From Bacteroidales bacterium (GTDB taxonomy: Bacteria; Bacteroidota; Bacteroidia; Bacteroidales; VadinHA17): a stretch of DNA of 62,397 nt. The position numbers and the translations under genes are program-made. Below, in pieces: positions 34,346 through 42,444 of the stretch. Under the pieces are notes generated by a model. It searched no databases, was not told the origin of the DNA, and saw only the letters and a program-made list of their open reading frames with translations. The stretch's first letter is position 1; each line of letters starts with the position of its first letter. Location: the NCBI GenBank assembly GCA_003141895.1, contig PLNT01000034.1:50315-112711 (forward strand), read 5' to 3'.

Positions 34346-34720
34346 ATGGCACAATTCATTAATTCACCGTCGATTGTAAAAGCAGCAGGCAATAAAGAAA
34401 AGATCATTAAGGAGTTTTTTGGTCATGTAAACAGCAAAACAGCTGAAGTCAGTATTGCTCAAATGAAAAGCCCTGAGGGATGGGTAGAACCGGGTCAGAG
34501 TCCGAAATTCAATGAATATACTGTTGTCCTGAAGGGGAAACTCAAGATAACTACAAAGAATGAAGAATTTATTGTTTCTGAAGGTCAGGGGGTTATGACA
34601 GGAAAAAATGAGTGGGTACAATACAGTACACCTTTTGAAGGTGGCGCAGAATATATAGCAGTCTGCCTTCCGGCATTCGCCATGGACTTAGTCAACAGAG
34701 ACAACACTATTCCTTTCTGA
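34346..34720 (+). CDS. Single-domain cupin protein
   Basis: About 124 residues, a single cupin barrel. Landmarks are EYTVVLKGKLKITTKNEEF and VSEGQGVMTGKNEWVQYSTP, a typical cupin with few histidines, so a metal site is uncertain. The frame is open further upstream into the pirin gene, but those codons overlap it, so the ATG at 34346 is taken as start. The pairing with the pirin gene suggests a shared substrate or redox role. Function unknown. Confidence 0.75.
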   Translation: MAQFINSPSIVKAAGNKEKIIKEFFGHVNSKTAEVSIAQMKSPEGWVEPGQSPKFNEYTVVLKGKLKITTKNEEFIVSEGQGVMTGKNEWVQYSTPFEGGAEYIAVCLPAFAMDLVNRDNTIPF

Positions 34721-34773
34721 CACAAATCATCTTTTCATCTGTTTGAAATTGAGTAAATTTGGAAAAAATCCAA

Positions 34774-35214
34774 ATGGAAACAAAAACTATCTGCCCTTCA
34801 TGTACAGTAACTATGAGACTCATTAAAAGTGAAGATCTTAATCATCACGGAACCCTTTTTGCAGGACGGACGGCTGAATGGTTCGTAGAATCTGGCTTTA
34901 TTGCAGCAGCAGCATTATTAAATCCTCAGAACATTGTTTGCCTTAAGATCCACGGCATGTTCTTCACAAAACCTGCTGTATCAGGAGATGTTCTGAAATT
35001 TTCATCCAAAGTTGTTTTTGCAGGAAACTCAAGCATAACCTCATATATTCATGTTGAGAATAACGGTGCAGAGAAACCGCTGGTTGATGGTTTTGTTACT
35101 TTTATTCATGTAGATGAGAATACCAGACCTTCGCCACATTATCTTAAAATCACCCCTGTGACTGAAGAAGACAAGTCTCTTTATGAGACTGCAAAAAACC
35201 TCCGGACGAAATAA
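34774..35214 (+). CDS. Acyl-CoA thioesterase (hotdog fold)
   Basis: About 146 residues. Hotdog-fold thioesterase of the acyl-CoA hydrolase / BFIT type, showing DLNHHGTLFAGRTAEWFVE, with the catalytic-type acidic residue, and ALLNPQNIVCLKIHGMFF. It should cleave medium- or long-chain acyl-CoA. A TTG at 34759 in the same frame could also start it; the ATG at 34774 before ETKTICPS is preferred. Confidence 0.85.
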   Translation: METKTICPSCTVTMRLIKSEDLNHHGTLFAGRTAEWFVESGFIAAAALLNPQNIVCLKIHGMFFTKPAVSGDVLKFSSKVVFAGNSSITSYIHVENNGAEKPLVDGFVTFIHVDENTRPSPHYLKITPVTEEDKSLYETAKNLRTK

Positions 35215-35280
35215 TGTATCAGAATTCAGAAAGGTAGACGGGGGATTAAGTTGTTTATCTTTAAGGTTTTAATATAAAAA

Positions 35281-35892
35281 TCATAATTTCTTTTTGTTCT
35301 TCCTGGCTTTTATTATCAGGTACACAACAAATATTAATCCAACGCCGAGCAGGATATGTCCTAGATAGGGGAATATCTGTTCTCTGACAGCATATAAATA
35401 ATAGCCAATAATAGCCAGGATAATATTCCATATACCTGCACCTATAAAAGTAAACAACAGAAAATCACGCAGACTCATTTTTGCTAATCCTGCAGGAATC
35501 GAGATCAAATGACGTATGCCCGGCACAAGACGACCGATAAATGTGGATGTTTTTCCATTCTTTATGAAATACTCTTCGGCATGCTTCACTTTTTCTTCCG
35601 ATAAAAGGAATATTTTTCCAAGTTTCGATCCTGCAAATTTGTACACCAATGGTCGTCCAAGGTAATAAGCCAGAGTATAATTGATTAATGATCCGGAAAG
35701 GGCACCTATTGTACCTGCAATAACCACAATGAATACATTCAGATCTCCTTGTCCTGCCTTATAAGCTGCAAAAGGGATTACAACTTCTGAAGGTAGAGGA
35801 AGAAATGTGCTTTCAATCAGCATAAGAAGAAAAATAGTGAAATAATTCAGATTGGCCATGTACCAATCGAAAAGCGTCTGAAAAAACTCCAT
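35281..35892 (-). CDS. DedA-family inner-membrane protein
   Basis: A 203-residue membrane protein with a VTT/DedA domain, about five helices. Signature parts are LIESTFLPLPSEVVIPFAAY, and GRLVPGIRHLISIPAGLAKM with the conserved arginines. DedA proteins act in lipid flipping (undecaprenyl phosphate or phosphatidylethanolamine), stress tolerance and membrane potential; the precise substrate here is not known. It stands alone on the minus strand. Confidence 0.9.
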   Translation of the reverse strand: MEFFQTLFDWYMANLNYFTIFLLMLIESTFLPLPSEVVIPFAAYKAGQGDLNVFIVVIAGTIGALSGSLINYTLAYYLGRPLVYKFAGSKLGKIFLLSEEKVKHAEEYFIKNGKTSTFIGRLVPGIRHLISIPAGLAKMSLRDFLLFTFIGAGIWNIILAIIGYYLYAVREQIFPYLGHILLGVGLIFVVYLIIKARKNKKKL

Positions 35893-36060
35893 AATTTATT
35901 CCTTGATAGTTAAAATAAAAACATTCACAGAAATCGGATCGACGGCAATATTAATCTTTTTATACGTTACTGCCAATGTTTTTTCCACTGGATAAATGGC
36001 CATTCGATTTGACATTTTACTGAAAATAAGAGTGAGCTTAACTTTGAGCCTATTTTCATT

Positions 36061-38298
36061 TTACTTTTTCAGTATTGGAGGTTGAATTTCATAGAATTTA
36101 TAATCTGGAAGCTTACCTACTTTAATAAAGCGGCGCGAAAGAGCAGATTTATTGCTTCCATCGGCTTTAAACTCTGCCATAAGAAGATACCCACCCGAAC
36201 TCCCGGGTAATGATATTTCTGCAGGAAGGGAGGACCTATCAAATGGAGAAAATACAACAGGAATGATTTTTTTTGAAACAGTTTTCCCCTCGCTGCTGAT
36301 AATGCTTAAGGTTATCTTTCCAGAAACATCCTGAGACAGATCATTGATCTTCTCTAGTTTAAATGTCAGCTTTTCACCAGGTTTATGAGGAACTGCCTGT
36401 TTAACATATCTTTCATCTGTTAAGTTTATAAACACTGCCGAAGGGGCAAATGCATCTTCAAACCATTCGAGTGCCGGAGCAGGTGTCAGATCTTTTGCAT
36501 TACCTGTAAACCAATCACCGGTATAACCGTAATTATTTGCCAGATAGCAGAATGCCATAACTCCTGCAATACTCGGTTCACTCCTGAGCCATTCAGTTTC
36601 GAGCTGGAGAAGATACGCCTGAAATTCGCGGTTCTGTGAGGGAGTCGAATTGGCTCCCAGGTAGTAATTGTATGTATCCACCGTAAGCTTACTTGGCAAA
36701 CCGTTCCTCCACAGCCATATCCATCCGTATTCATTAACCAGCTGCGGAACACCGGCATTTCTGATCATCTGAAGTATTTCAGGTTTATAATCAAGATTGC
36801 CAAGAGGATATGAGAAACTTTTCATATCCATCTGTGAATAAAAGATATATGTCTGATAGGGATGCGGTTCATCCATTTCGTCTGTTTTCATAAGGCCTTC
36901 ACGCATGTAACCTGCGTCCCAGACTCTTGTCGGGTCAAGTTTCTTCAATTCAGGAATCAGCGTATTCCCGATAAACATATCGGTATTCTCATTTATGGCA
37001 TCCCATATTGCAATACATGGATGATTCCCATCACTCCATACCCAATCGGTATATTCTTTTCTGATCTCTTCGTCCCATCCATGATTCTGCCAGTAAAACC
37101 ATTCATTCTGAAACAGTAATCCATTCTCATCGGCAATGTCATACCAGAAATCGGGAACAATGCCTACGCATATACGCATTGCATTCCAGTTAAGCTGTTT
37201 TGGGTAATTAACAAGAAGTTTTTTAACCCATTCTCTATCCCATACAAGATTTCCACAGTCGGGATCTTCAAAAAAGCGCTGGAGAGTAATATTGGTTCCC
37301 CGCAGAATATATTTTTCGCCATTCAGATAAAAGAATTTTCCTTTGGCATTAAAATCGCGCATTCCAAACTGATGACTCACTTCATCGGATAATCCTTCCT
37401 TTGTCTTGAGCGTCACAGTTGCGGTATACAGATAAGGAGCTTCTGGTGTCCATACAGTAAAATCTGAAAAAGGCATTTCAAGAGATGCTTCACTCAGGTT
37501 ATCCCTTTTTGCTGAAAATTTTCCTGTTGAAGTTGCGACTCTTTTGCCAGATTTCTTCTCAGTAATTATAACTTCAAGATTTATAGAGTCATCCATTGGA
37601 TCACCGTAAAAAATCTGCGCTGGAATCAGGCTCCTGATCTGGGTTTTTATTGTCAGAATTTTATTTGCGACCGATGGGAGGACCAGTAATCTATTGATCC
37701 TGATATTGCCCGTGAATGAAAGAAACACATCATCCCATATTCCGGGAAGGTAATGTTCTTTTTCCTTATCTGTGCCTCCGGCTGCCTCTGCCGGAAGCCA
37801 TATTCTTTCCCCGACTTTGATCAGAATCTCATTCTCTGTTCCAAATTTAATTGCCTTGTTTATTGGAAACTCAATTGGTGTGTAACAAGCCATAGATGTA
37901 CCTAAATCAATCCCGTTGATATATACCTGGGTTACATACTGACTTTTCTTTATAGTGATCATTCCTTCTTTGCCTTCCATCTCTTTTGGAATGAATATTT
38001 TTTTCCTGTACCAGCTGTAACGTGGTATATAATCAAGATTATAAAGATTAAATTGCTCTTTAGCTTCCACTTTGTCGGGACGTTTAAAGAACTTGTCATA
38101 TTCTGTTATTTTTGGTTCGGCAAGATGAATCAACCCTGGTACCGGAATTGTCCTTGTAAATTTCTCAGGAGGAAATGCAGTAGTAGTCTGATCAAAATCC
38201 CATGTTCCGTTTAGATTTATCACTGTGCGAGGATCTTGTGCCTGTGAAGTCGTGGTTATTAAGACGATAGCAAGGATAAGAATGATAAAATGCCTCAT
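36061..38298 (-). CDS. Secreted glycoside hydrolase family 2 enzyme
   Basis: A 745-residue exported enzyme. It has a signal peptide (about 1-20, TTSQAQ), an N-terminal sugar-binding jelly-roll (about 25-200; VYINGIDLGTSMACY), an immunoglobulin-like beta domain (about 210-320), and then a TIM barrel. The acid/base glutamate is in AIWDAINENTD, and the nucleophile glutamate in PQLVNEYGWIW. The C-terminal part is another beta domain. GH2 members are beta-galactosidases, mannosidases, glucuronidases and others; the specificity cannot be read here. No SusC/SusD pair is adjacent, so it is not part of a visible polysaccharide utilisation locus. Confidence 0.87.
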   Translation of the reverse strand: MRHFIILILAIVLITTTSQAQDPRTVINLNGTWDFDQTTTAFPPEKFTRTIPVPGLIHLAEPKITEYDKFFKRPDKVEAKEQFNLYNLDYIPRYSWYRKKIFIPKEMEGKEGMITIKKSQYVTQVYINGIDLGTSMACYTPIEFPINKAIKFGTENEILIKVGERIWLPAEAAGGTDKEKEHYLPGIWDDVFLSFTGNIRINRLLVLPSVANKILTIKTQIRSLIPAQIFYGDPMDDSINLEVIITEKKSGKRVATSTGKFSAKRDNLSEASLEMPFSDFTVWTPEAPYLYTATVTLKTKEGLSDEVSHQFGMRDFNAKGKFFYLNGEKYILRGTNITLQRFFEDPDCGNLVWDREWVKKLLVNYPKQLNWNAMRICVGIVPDFWYDIADENGLLFQNEWFYWQNHGWDEEIRKEYTDWVWSDGNHPCIAIWDAINENTDMFIGNTLIPELKKLDPTRVWDAGYMREGLMKTDEMDEPHPYQTYIFYSQMDMKSFSYPLGNLDYKPEILQMIRNAGVPQLVNEYGWIWLWRNGLPSKLTVDTYNYYLGANSTPSQNREFQAYLLQLETEWLRSEPSIAGVMAFCYLANNYGYTGDWFTGNAKDLTPAPALEWFEDAFAPSAVFINLTDERYVKQAVPHKPGEKLTFKLEKINDLSQDVSGKITLSIISSEGKTVSKKIIPVVFSPFDRSSLPAEISLPGSSGGYLLMAEFKADGSNKSALSRRFIKVGKLPDYKFYEIQPPILKK

Positions 38299-38879
38299 AA
38301 TGGTTAATTATTAAATTTTTTCGCCTTTGCGTCTTTGCGTGAACATTTTTATGCCACTAGGACACTAAGATACACCAAGATTTCTTTAAAACCAGCTAGA
38401 TCATGGTTGCCAGGATTTATTCTGAATTGTTAACTTTGTTTATAGTATAAATAGTTGATCCTTAATAATTATTAAAAATCAACTAAGTAAGTCTAATCTT
38501 GAAAATCCAACTGCTATTGAAAGGGTTCAGTTCATGAAGCTTTATTCAGGCATTGAATAATTATCAGCAATTTCTGCACAACCTTTTGGTCTTATGATTA
38601 ATCTTGTCGACTGACGTTCTATCATAGTTCAAAGCAAAACCTAAGAATTGTCCGGGTCGCCCGGATTTATCATATTTTGACCTATTAAAAATATTAATCT
38701 GTAAATTTTTTTGACTAATATTTATTTTATTCGAATATGTTTCATTACTTTTAACCAATAATCTACACCTGATATTATTTTACATGTTAATCAAACCAGA
38801 AAAATATAGGACTATATTTATATTATTTCCTATATTATAAAACCTTTATAATAAAAATAATTAACAAAATATTATCTCT
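38299..38879. other. Intergenic region with repeat-like motifs
   Basis: No gene is supported. Near 38318-38390 there are repetitive words such as GCCTTTGCGTCTTTGCGTG and CACTAGGACACTAAG, of a kind that recur in environmental Bacteroidetes genomes. A small hairpin TCCGGG-TCG-CCCGGA is at 38649-38663. A small open frame at 38564-38758 (minus) overlaps these and has no recognisable features. The last 100 bases are very AT-rich and probably hold the promoter of the next gene. Confidence 0.5.
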
Positions 38880-39638
38880 ATGAAAAGACTAAAGAATATA
38901 TTAAAAATTGAATTTTCTCTGATATGTTTATTCCTCTTTACTCTTTCTGTTTCCGGTCAGGCTGATTCGGTTAAGAAGAGTCAAAGCGGTTTCATGAGTA
39001 AGATTACGTATGGAATAAAGGTTGGTGCTACTCTGAGTACATTTTCAACTGAACAGCCACATACTAATTACAAACCCGGATTAATGGGTGGTGTTTTCAT
39101 TTCATATAAATTGTCAGAAAGTTTTGCCTTACAACTGGAACCAACTTATATTCAGCAGGGTGGAAATCTGATCTCAATTTTAGATTATCCGTTGTTACTT
39201 GTGCCCGATCCTCCTTTTTTATTTGAGGTCAGGGACCAGAGAATCACATTCCACAATATTGATCTTCCCCTGCTGATAAAATTTGAAATTCCTGTAGGAG
39301 GCCTGAAGGTTTTTGCTGTTGCCGGACCGACTATTGCATATAATATCAGAACAGAAACGCAAACCGATGTATCGGCAAGATCGGTTGATGAAATTCCAGT
39401 TTATTATTACTTCCATCAGGAAGATAATATCAGCAGTGATATCAAATCGTGGCAATATGGAGCTGTAGGAGGATTAGGCTTCGAAACTCCTGTTGGAAAG
39501 CACACTTTAATGTTCGATATAAGATACAGATATAGCCTGAATAAAACCTACCCTGGATACAGCTACCTGGGAATTTATCAGGTACAGGGCGATCTGCGTA
39601 CAAACACATTATACTTCACACTAGGTTTTGGCTTTTAA
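38880..39638 (+). CDS. Outer-membrane beta-barrel protein (porin-like)
   Basis: A 252-residue exported protein. A signal peptide (about 1-27; SVSGQ) is followed by a barrel-like sequence: KITYGIKVGATLSTFST, SYKLSESFALQLEPTYIQ, and a last strand TLYFTLGFGF that ends in an aromatic residue. It fits the PorT/outer-membrane-beta-barrel family of Bacteroidetes. Its role is unknown. It precedes, by 36 bases, a large lipoprotein gene, and the pair may be co-transcribed. Confidence 0.82.
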   Translation: MKRLKNILKIEFSLICLFLFTLSVSGQADSVKKSQSGFMSKITYGIKVGATLSTFSTEQPHTNYKPGLMGGVFISYKLSESFALQLEPTYIQQGGNLISILDYPLLLVPDPPFLFEVRDQRITFHNIDLPLLIKFEIPVGGLKVFAVAGPTIAYNIRTETQTDVSARSVDEIPVYYYFHQEDNISSDIKSWQYGAVGGLGFETPVGKHTLMFDIRYRYSLNKTYPGYSYLGIYQVQGDLRTNTLYFTLGFGF

Positions 39639-39674
39639 AACAATAGATAATATGTCTAATTTAATCTAATAATT

Positions 39675-41417
39675 ATGAAAAAACAGATTTCCAAATTAAT
39701 CCTGCTCATGGTACCTATTATGCTGCTTTTTTCTTGTAACAAAGATAAATTCAGTGAAAAAGATGCCCTCAACTCACAGCAAACGGTTGATCTTTTAGTA
39801 ACTGTAATTGATGCTTCAACATCAATGGCTCCCGTGGATGGCGCAACAGTAGTTCTGGTCAGTGATAGTACAATCGTTACTAAAACAACAAATGCTAATG
39901 GTATAGTGGTATTTCCAAGTATCAAGATCGGAGGAGAAGCCACAGTTTCGGTATCCAAAACTGACTTTACATCTGTTCTGACAACGGTTTCTACTAATCC
40001 GGATAGTTACAGACAGACACAGGTTTCCGCAATAGTAAATCTTTACTCAATAGATCCAACCAAGATGGCAACCTTCCAGGGAAGATTAACTATGCAGAGC
40101 GATCTGACAAACAGGAACAGAGAACCGGCTGCAGGCTTTACAGTTAAGGCAAAAAATAATAATTTAATTTATTCTGGTATTACCGGGCAGTTATTTACTG
40201 CAGTCACTGATGCTGATGGTAAATATTCAATTTCAGTACCCGTTTCTAGCAGTGGTGATAATATTACACTATACTATCCCGATTTTACAACTAATCAAAC
40301 GCTTGCAATTGTCAAACCGGATAATTCCATTGGAGTTGTTACCCGTTCTGTTTTATACAGCAGTGATAATTCTCCACTTGGTGACCTTTATAATATCCCC
40401 GCGATCCCTAGTGTTTATGCTACTGTTGCCGCACCACCAGCTGCTGCCGGTTCAGGATTTGCTTTAAGTTCCAAAGCTAACAGAGTATTATTATCTAGCT
40501 ACGCAACAGCTACCTTAATCGACGGAGGAGCCGGTTATAACGGAGGAGTAAGTATAAACAATTATCAGCTTACTTTAAGCCCTGATCCTCATGGGGTGTC
40601 TGCTAAACTCCAGGTTGATATTACCGGAGGTAAAATTACAAATATTGACTGGTTTATTGATAATGGAGCAACGTATTCCTCAACCCCTACGTTGAACCAA
40701 AATGGAGCGACCACTCCTGCAGTCATATCTATAAACTTCCAACCGACTTATAAAATATATATCTCAAACAGAGGAACCGGTTATAATACCTTCCCCTTGG
40801 TTTCAGTCGAAACAGAAACTTATAATTCTGGCACAAAGGTTATAGCTGTTGATCCTGATATCAATGACTGGTCAACAGTAAATCTGGGAAATAGCGCGAT
40901 CCTTTCAAATTATGCTACAATTTACGGAGGAATCATTAGAAGTAAAGCAAATGGAGATACTTTGCTTGCCGCAACATCTTATTCATTCGCATCTGCACCT
41001 GTTTTCACAGTTGTAAACCCAACTTCCAAGCCTGCAATTTTGACAGTTAATACCTGGAGCATAAATGCTGATAGTACTGTTTACTCAATTGATGTTGCTT
41101 CGGGCGGATCAGGTTATAACCCTGACGCTCCTCCTGCAGTTACACTCACAACCTTAGCCGGATACGGTAGCGGTGCAGTTGCAAAAGCAACAGTTGATAT
41201 TTCCGGTGCCGTTTCGGGAATTTTCATTACAAACCCGGGTATGAAATATGTACAAAATGTAAATGATTATAAAAAATCTGGAAACACCGGGTATGCACGT
41301 GATTTTCCTGACCATCCTAATACTAACTATTCCGGGATAAAACCTGGTGATATAATAGTTCAGGACGTTTATTACGGCACAGGATATCAGATTCTTAACC
41401 AAAATACCGGTAAATAG
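39675..41417 (+). CDS. Surface lipoprotein with Gly-Tyr-Asn repeat motifs
   Basis: A 580-residue exported lipoprotein: signal peptide with lipobox LFSC (cysteine 21). Residues 35-110 look like a carboxypeptidase-like regulatory (Ig-like) domain (VDLLVTVIDASTSMAPVDGA), and 150-220 like a second (AGFTVKAKNNN). The second half has four repeats of a GxGY-type motif: GGAGYNGGVSI, RGTGYNTFPLV, GGSGYNPDAPP and NPGMKYVQN, a pattern seen in beta-solenoid or adhesin-like regions. It is probably on the cell surface; function unknown, perhaps binding. It follows an outer-membrane barrel gene and ends at a strong terminator. Confidence 0.75.
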   Translation: MKKQISKLILLMVPIMLLFSCNKDKFSEKDALNSQQTVDLLVTVIDASTSMAPVDGATVVLVSDSTIVTKTTNANGIVVFPSIKIGGEATVSVSKTDFTSVLTTVSTNPDSYRQTQVSAIVNLYSIDPTKMATFQGRLTMQSDLTNRNREPAAGFTVKAKNNNLIYSGITGQLFTAVTDADGKYSISVPVSSSGDNITLYYPDFTTNQTLAIVKPDNSIGVVTRSVLYSSDNSPLGDLYNIPAIPSVYATVAAPPAAAGSGFALSSKANRVLLSSYATATLIDGGAGYNGGVSINNYQLTLSPDPHGVSAKLQVDITGGKITNIDWFIDNGATYSSTPTLNQNGATTPAVISINFQPTYKIYISNRGTGYNTFPLVSVETETYNSGTKVIAVDPDINDWSTVNLGNSAILSNYATIYGGIIRSKANGDTLLAATSYSFASAPVFTVVNPTSKPAILTVNTWSINADSTVYSIDVASGGSGYNPDAPPAVTLTTLAGYGSGAVAKATVDISGAVSGIFITNPGMKYVQNVNDYKKSGNTGYARDFPDHPNTNYSGIKPGDIIVQDVYYGTGYQILNQNTGK

Positions 41418-41437
41418 AATATTCTTATAATATTATG

Positions 41438-41472
41438 AAGAGGCTGTCTCAAAAGGACAGCCTTTTCTTTTT
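41438..41472 (+). terminator. Intrinsic terminator after the lipoprotein gene
   Basis: Arms AGGCTGTC (41441-41448) and GACAGCCT (41456-41463) are perfect complements, followed by TTTCTTTTT. It lies 20 bases after the stop codon, and the nuclease-linked repeat module begins at its end. Confidence 0.85.
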
Positions 41473-41574
41473 GAAGGATCTATAAAATGACGGCAATATT
41501 AAAGATCCTATTAATAAATAGTTTTGCGAGTTCACTACATACCCTTGGAGATCCCTCACTTTGTTCGGGATGAC
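41473..41574 (+). repeat. Direct repeat, left copy, of the GIY-YIG module
   Basis: About 102 bases that repeat, at roughly 85% identity by eye, at 42026-42128. The first part would encode the end of a GIY-YIG nuclease (KDL-stop-NDGNIKDPINK) and the last part is GGAGATCCCTCACTTTGTTCGGGATGAC, which is inverted relative to 41664-41701. It appears to be the tail of an older copy of the same element. Confidence 0.8.
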
Positions 41575-41597
41575 CGGTTATTTTTTTGGGAGGGGGC

Positions 41598-41642
41598 AGG
41601 GCGGAGAAGGCGATTTGCTCGGCAAATCGCCTTCTCCGCCCT
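41598..41642. repeat. Perfect 21-bp-arm hairpin with a 3-base loop
   Basis: Arms AGGGCGGAGAAGGCGATTTGC and its exact reverse complement surround TCG. It lies inside the repeat module, between the inverted GGAGATCCCTC... and GTCATTCCGAA... words. No T-run follows. Confidence 0.95.
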
Positions 41643-41663
41643 CATACTACCCTAAAACTGCAT

Positions 41664-41701
41664 GTCATTCCGAATGGAGCGAAGTGAAATGAGGAATCTC
41701 C
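41664..41701 (+). repeat. REP-like word inverted relative to 41547-41574
   Basis: GTCATTCCGAATGGAGCGAA and the following TGAGGAATCTCC form an imperfect reverse complement of 41547-41574 (gtcat-ccgaa-...-gaagtga-...-atctcc). It lies just upstream of the decayed nuclease gene. Confidence 0.7.
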
Positions 41702-41766
41702 AAATCGTTTCACTGAATTTGAATTGCATACAATTATATAGTTTTGCTTTATACTGATCGCTGAAA

Positions 41767-42074
41767 ATGAACCTGTATTAAATTTATCTATTAACAAATG
41801 CTCTTAATACAGTTTTGTATACTGGAGTAACTAATGATTTAGAAAGAAGATGCTCAGAGCACAAAAAGAAACTAATAAACGGATTTATTCAGAAGTAAAA
41901 TATCGATAAGCTTGTCTATTTTGAGATTTTCGATATGATAGAGGAAGCAATAGCCCGAGAAAAACAGATTAAAGGATATTCCAGAACAAAAAAAATGTTC
42001 TAATCGATCGATTTAATATTGAAAGGAAGGATCTATATAATGACGGGAAAATTAAAAATCCTGTTAATAAGTAG
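41767..42074 (+). pseudogene. Decayed GIY-YIG endonuclease gene
   Basis: Translation from the ATG at 41767 gives, apart from lesions, a UvrC-like GIY-YIG domain: IYLLTNALNTVLYTGVTNDL, then ERRCSEHKKKLINGF, NIDKLVYFEIFDMIEEAIAR and EKQIKGYSRTKK; after a frame change comes LIDRFNIERKDLYNDG. The lesions are TAA at 41779 and 41896 and a shift in the eight-A run at 41988-41995, after which the frame reads to TAG at 42072. Both TAA codons stand where relatives have tyrosine. About 100 codons, the usual size for these small nucleases. It lies between direct repeats and inverted REP-like words, suggesting a mobile module now dead. Confidence 0.85.
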
Positions 42075-42128
42075 TTTTGTAAGTGCTCACTACATACCCT
42101 GGGAGATCCCTCACTTCGTTGCTAATGA
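42026..42128 (+). repeat. Direct repeat, right copy, of the GIY-YIG module
   Basis: Overlaps the end of the nuclease pseudogene and continues to GGGAGATCCCTCACTTCGTT. It matches 41473-41574 over its whole length with scattered differences, so the module is bounded by direct repeats. Confidence 0.8.
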
Positions 42129-42183
42129 CATCTTATTTGAAAACGCTGATTGTCAGTTAGGTGACCATTTGTCTCTAAGTCTA

Positions 42184-42264
42184 TTACCCCCTTCCCAACC
42201 TTCCCCCAAGGGGGAAGGAGCAAAACCACCATTTCCCCCGTGGGGGAAATAAGAAAGGGGGTAA
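42184..42264 (+). repeat. 81-bp three-stem repeat, copy B
   Basis: Same length, orientation and stems as copies A (9472) and C (48779). The 13-base linker reads AGCAAAACCACCA and the second hairpin loop is GT rather than TT, while the stem bases are unchanged. Confidence 0.93.
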
Positions 42265-42320
42265 AAAGCCAATAGTATATTTGTCATAATACCTGAGGTG
42301 CAAAATTTTTGTATAAAAAC

Positions 42321-42365
42321 TCGGGATGACAATTCGTGAGAGTCATAAAAGAGGAAGGAATCTCC
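42321..42365 (+). repeat. Degraded REP-like remnant
   Basis: TCGGGATGAC...GAGAGTCAT...GGAATCTCC is a damaged version of the words at 41547-41574 and 41664-41701. It marks the right side of the repeat-rich patch that ends about 80 bases before nuoN. Confidence 0.5.
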
Positions 42366-42444
42366 TTATCTTTTTAACGCTATTATTAAAAGGATTTTTC
42401 GGCAGGCAGGCGCGGAGTTTCAATATTTGAAGAAATAATTAAGT

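Noticed and set aside
38564-38758. A 64-codon open frame on the minus strand in the intergenic region
   Set aside because: Composition is unlike a gene, it lies in an AT-rich spacer with a small hairpin, and no family pattern is seen.
41767-42074. A recoded GIY-YIG gene that reads TAA as tyrosine
   Set aside because: Other genes in the window end at TAA normally, and the remnant also has a frameshift, so decay is the simpler view.
42019-42252. A 77-codon open frame covering the end of the GIY-YIG remnant and the 81-bp repeat
   Set aside because: It reads repeat DNA (CCTTCCCCC and similar) and is not a protein.
41438-42444. Possible CRISPR array or integron-like array in the repeat-rich spacer
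   Set aside because: Repeats are few, unequal and inverted, with no regular spacers and no cas genes; they fit REP-like elements.
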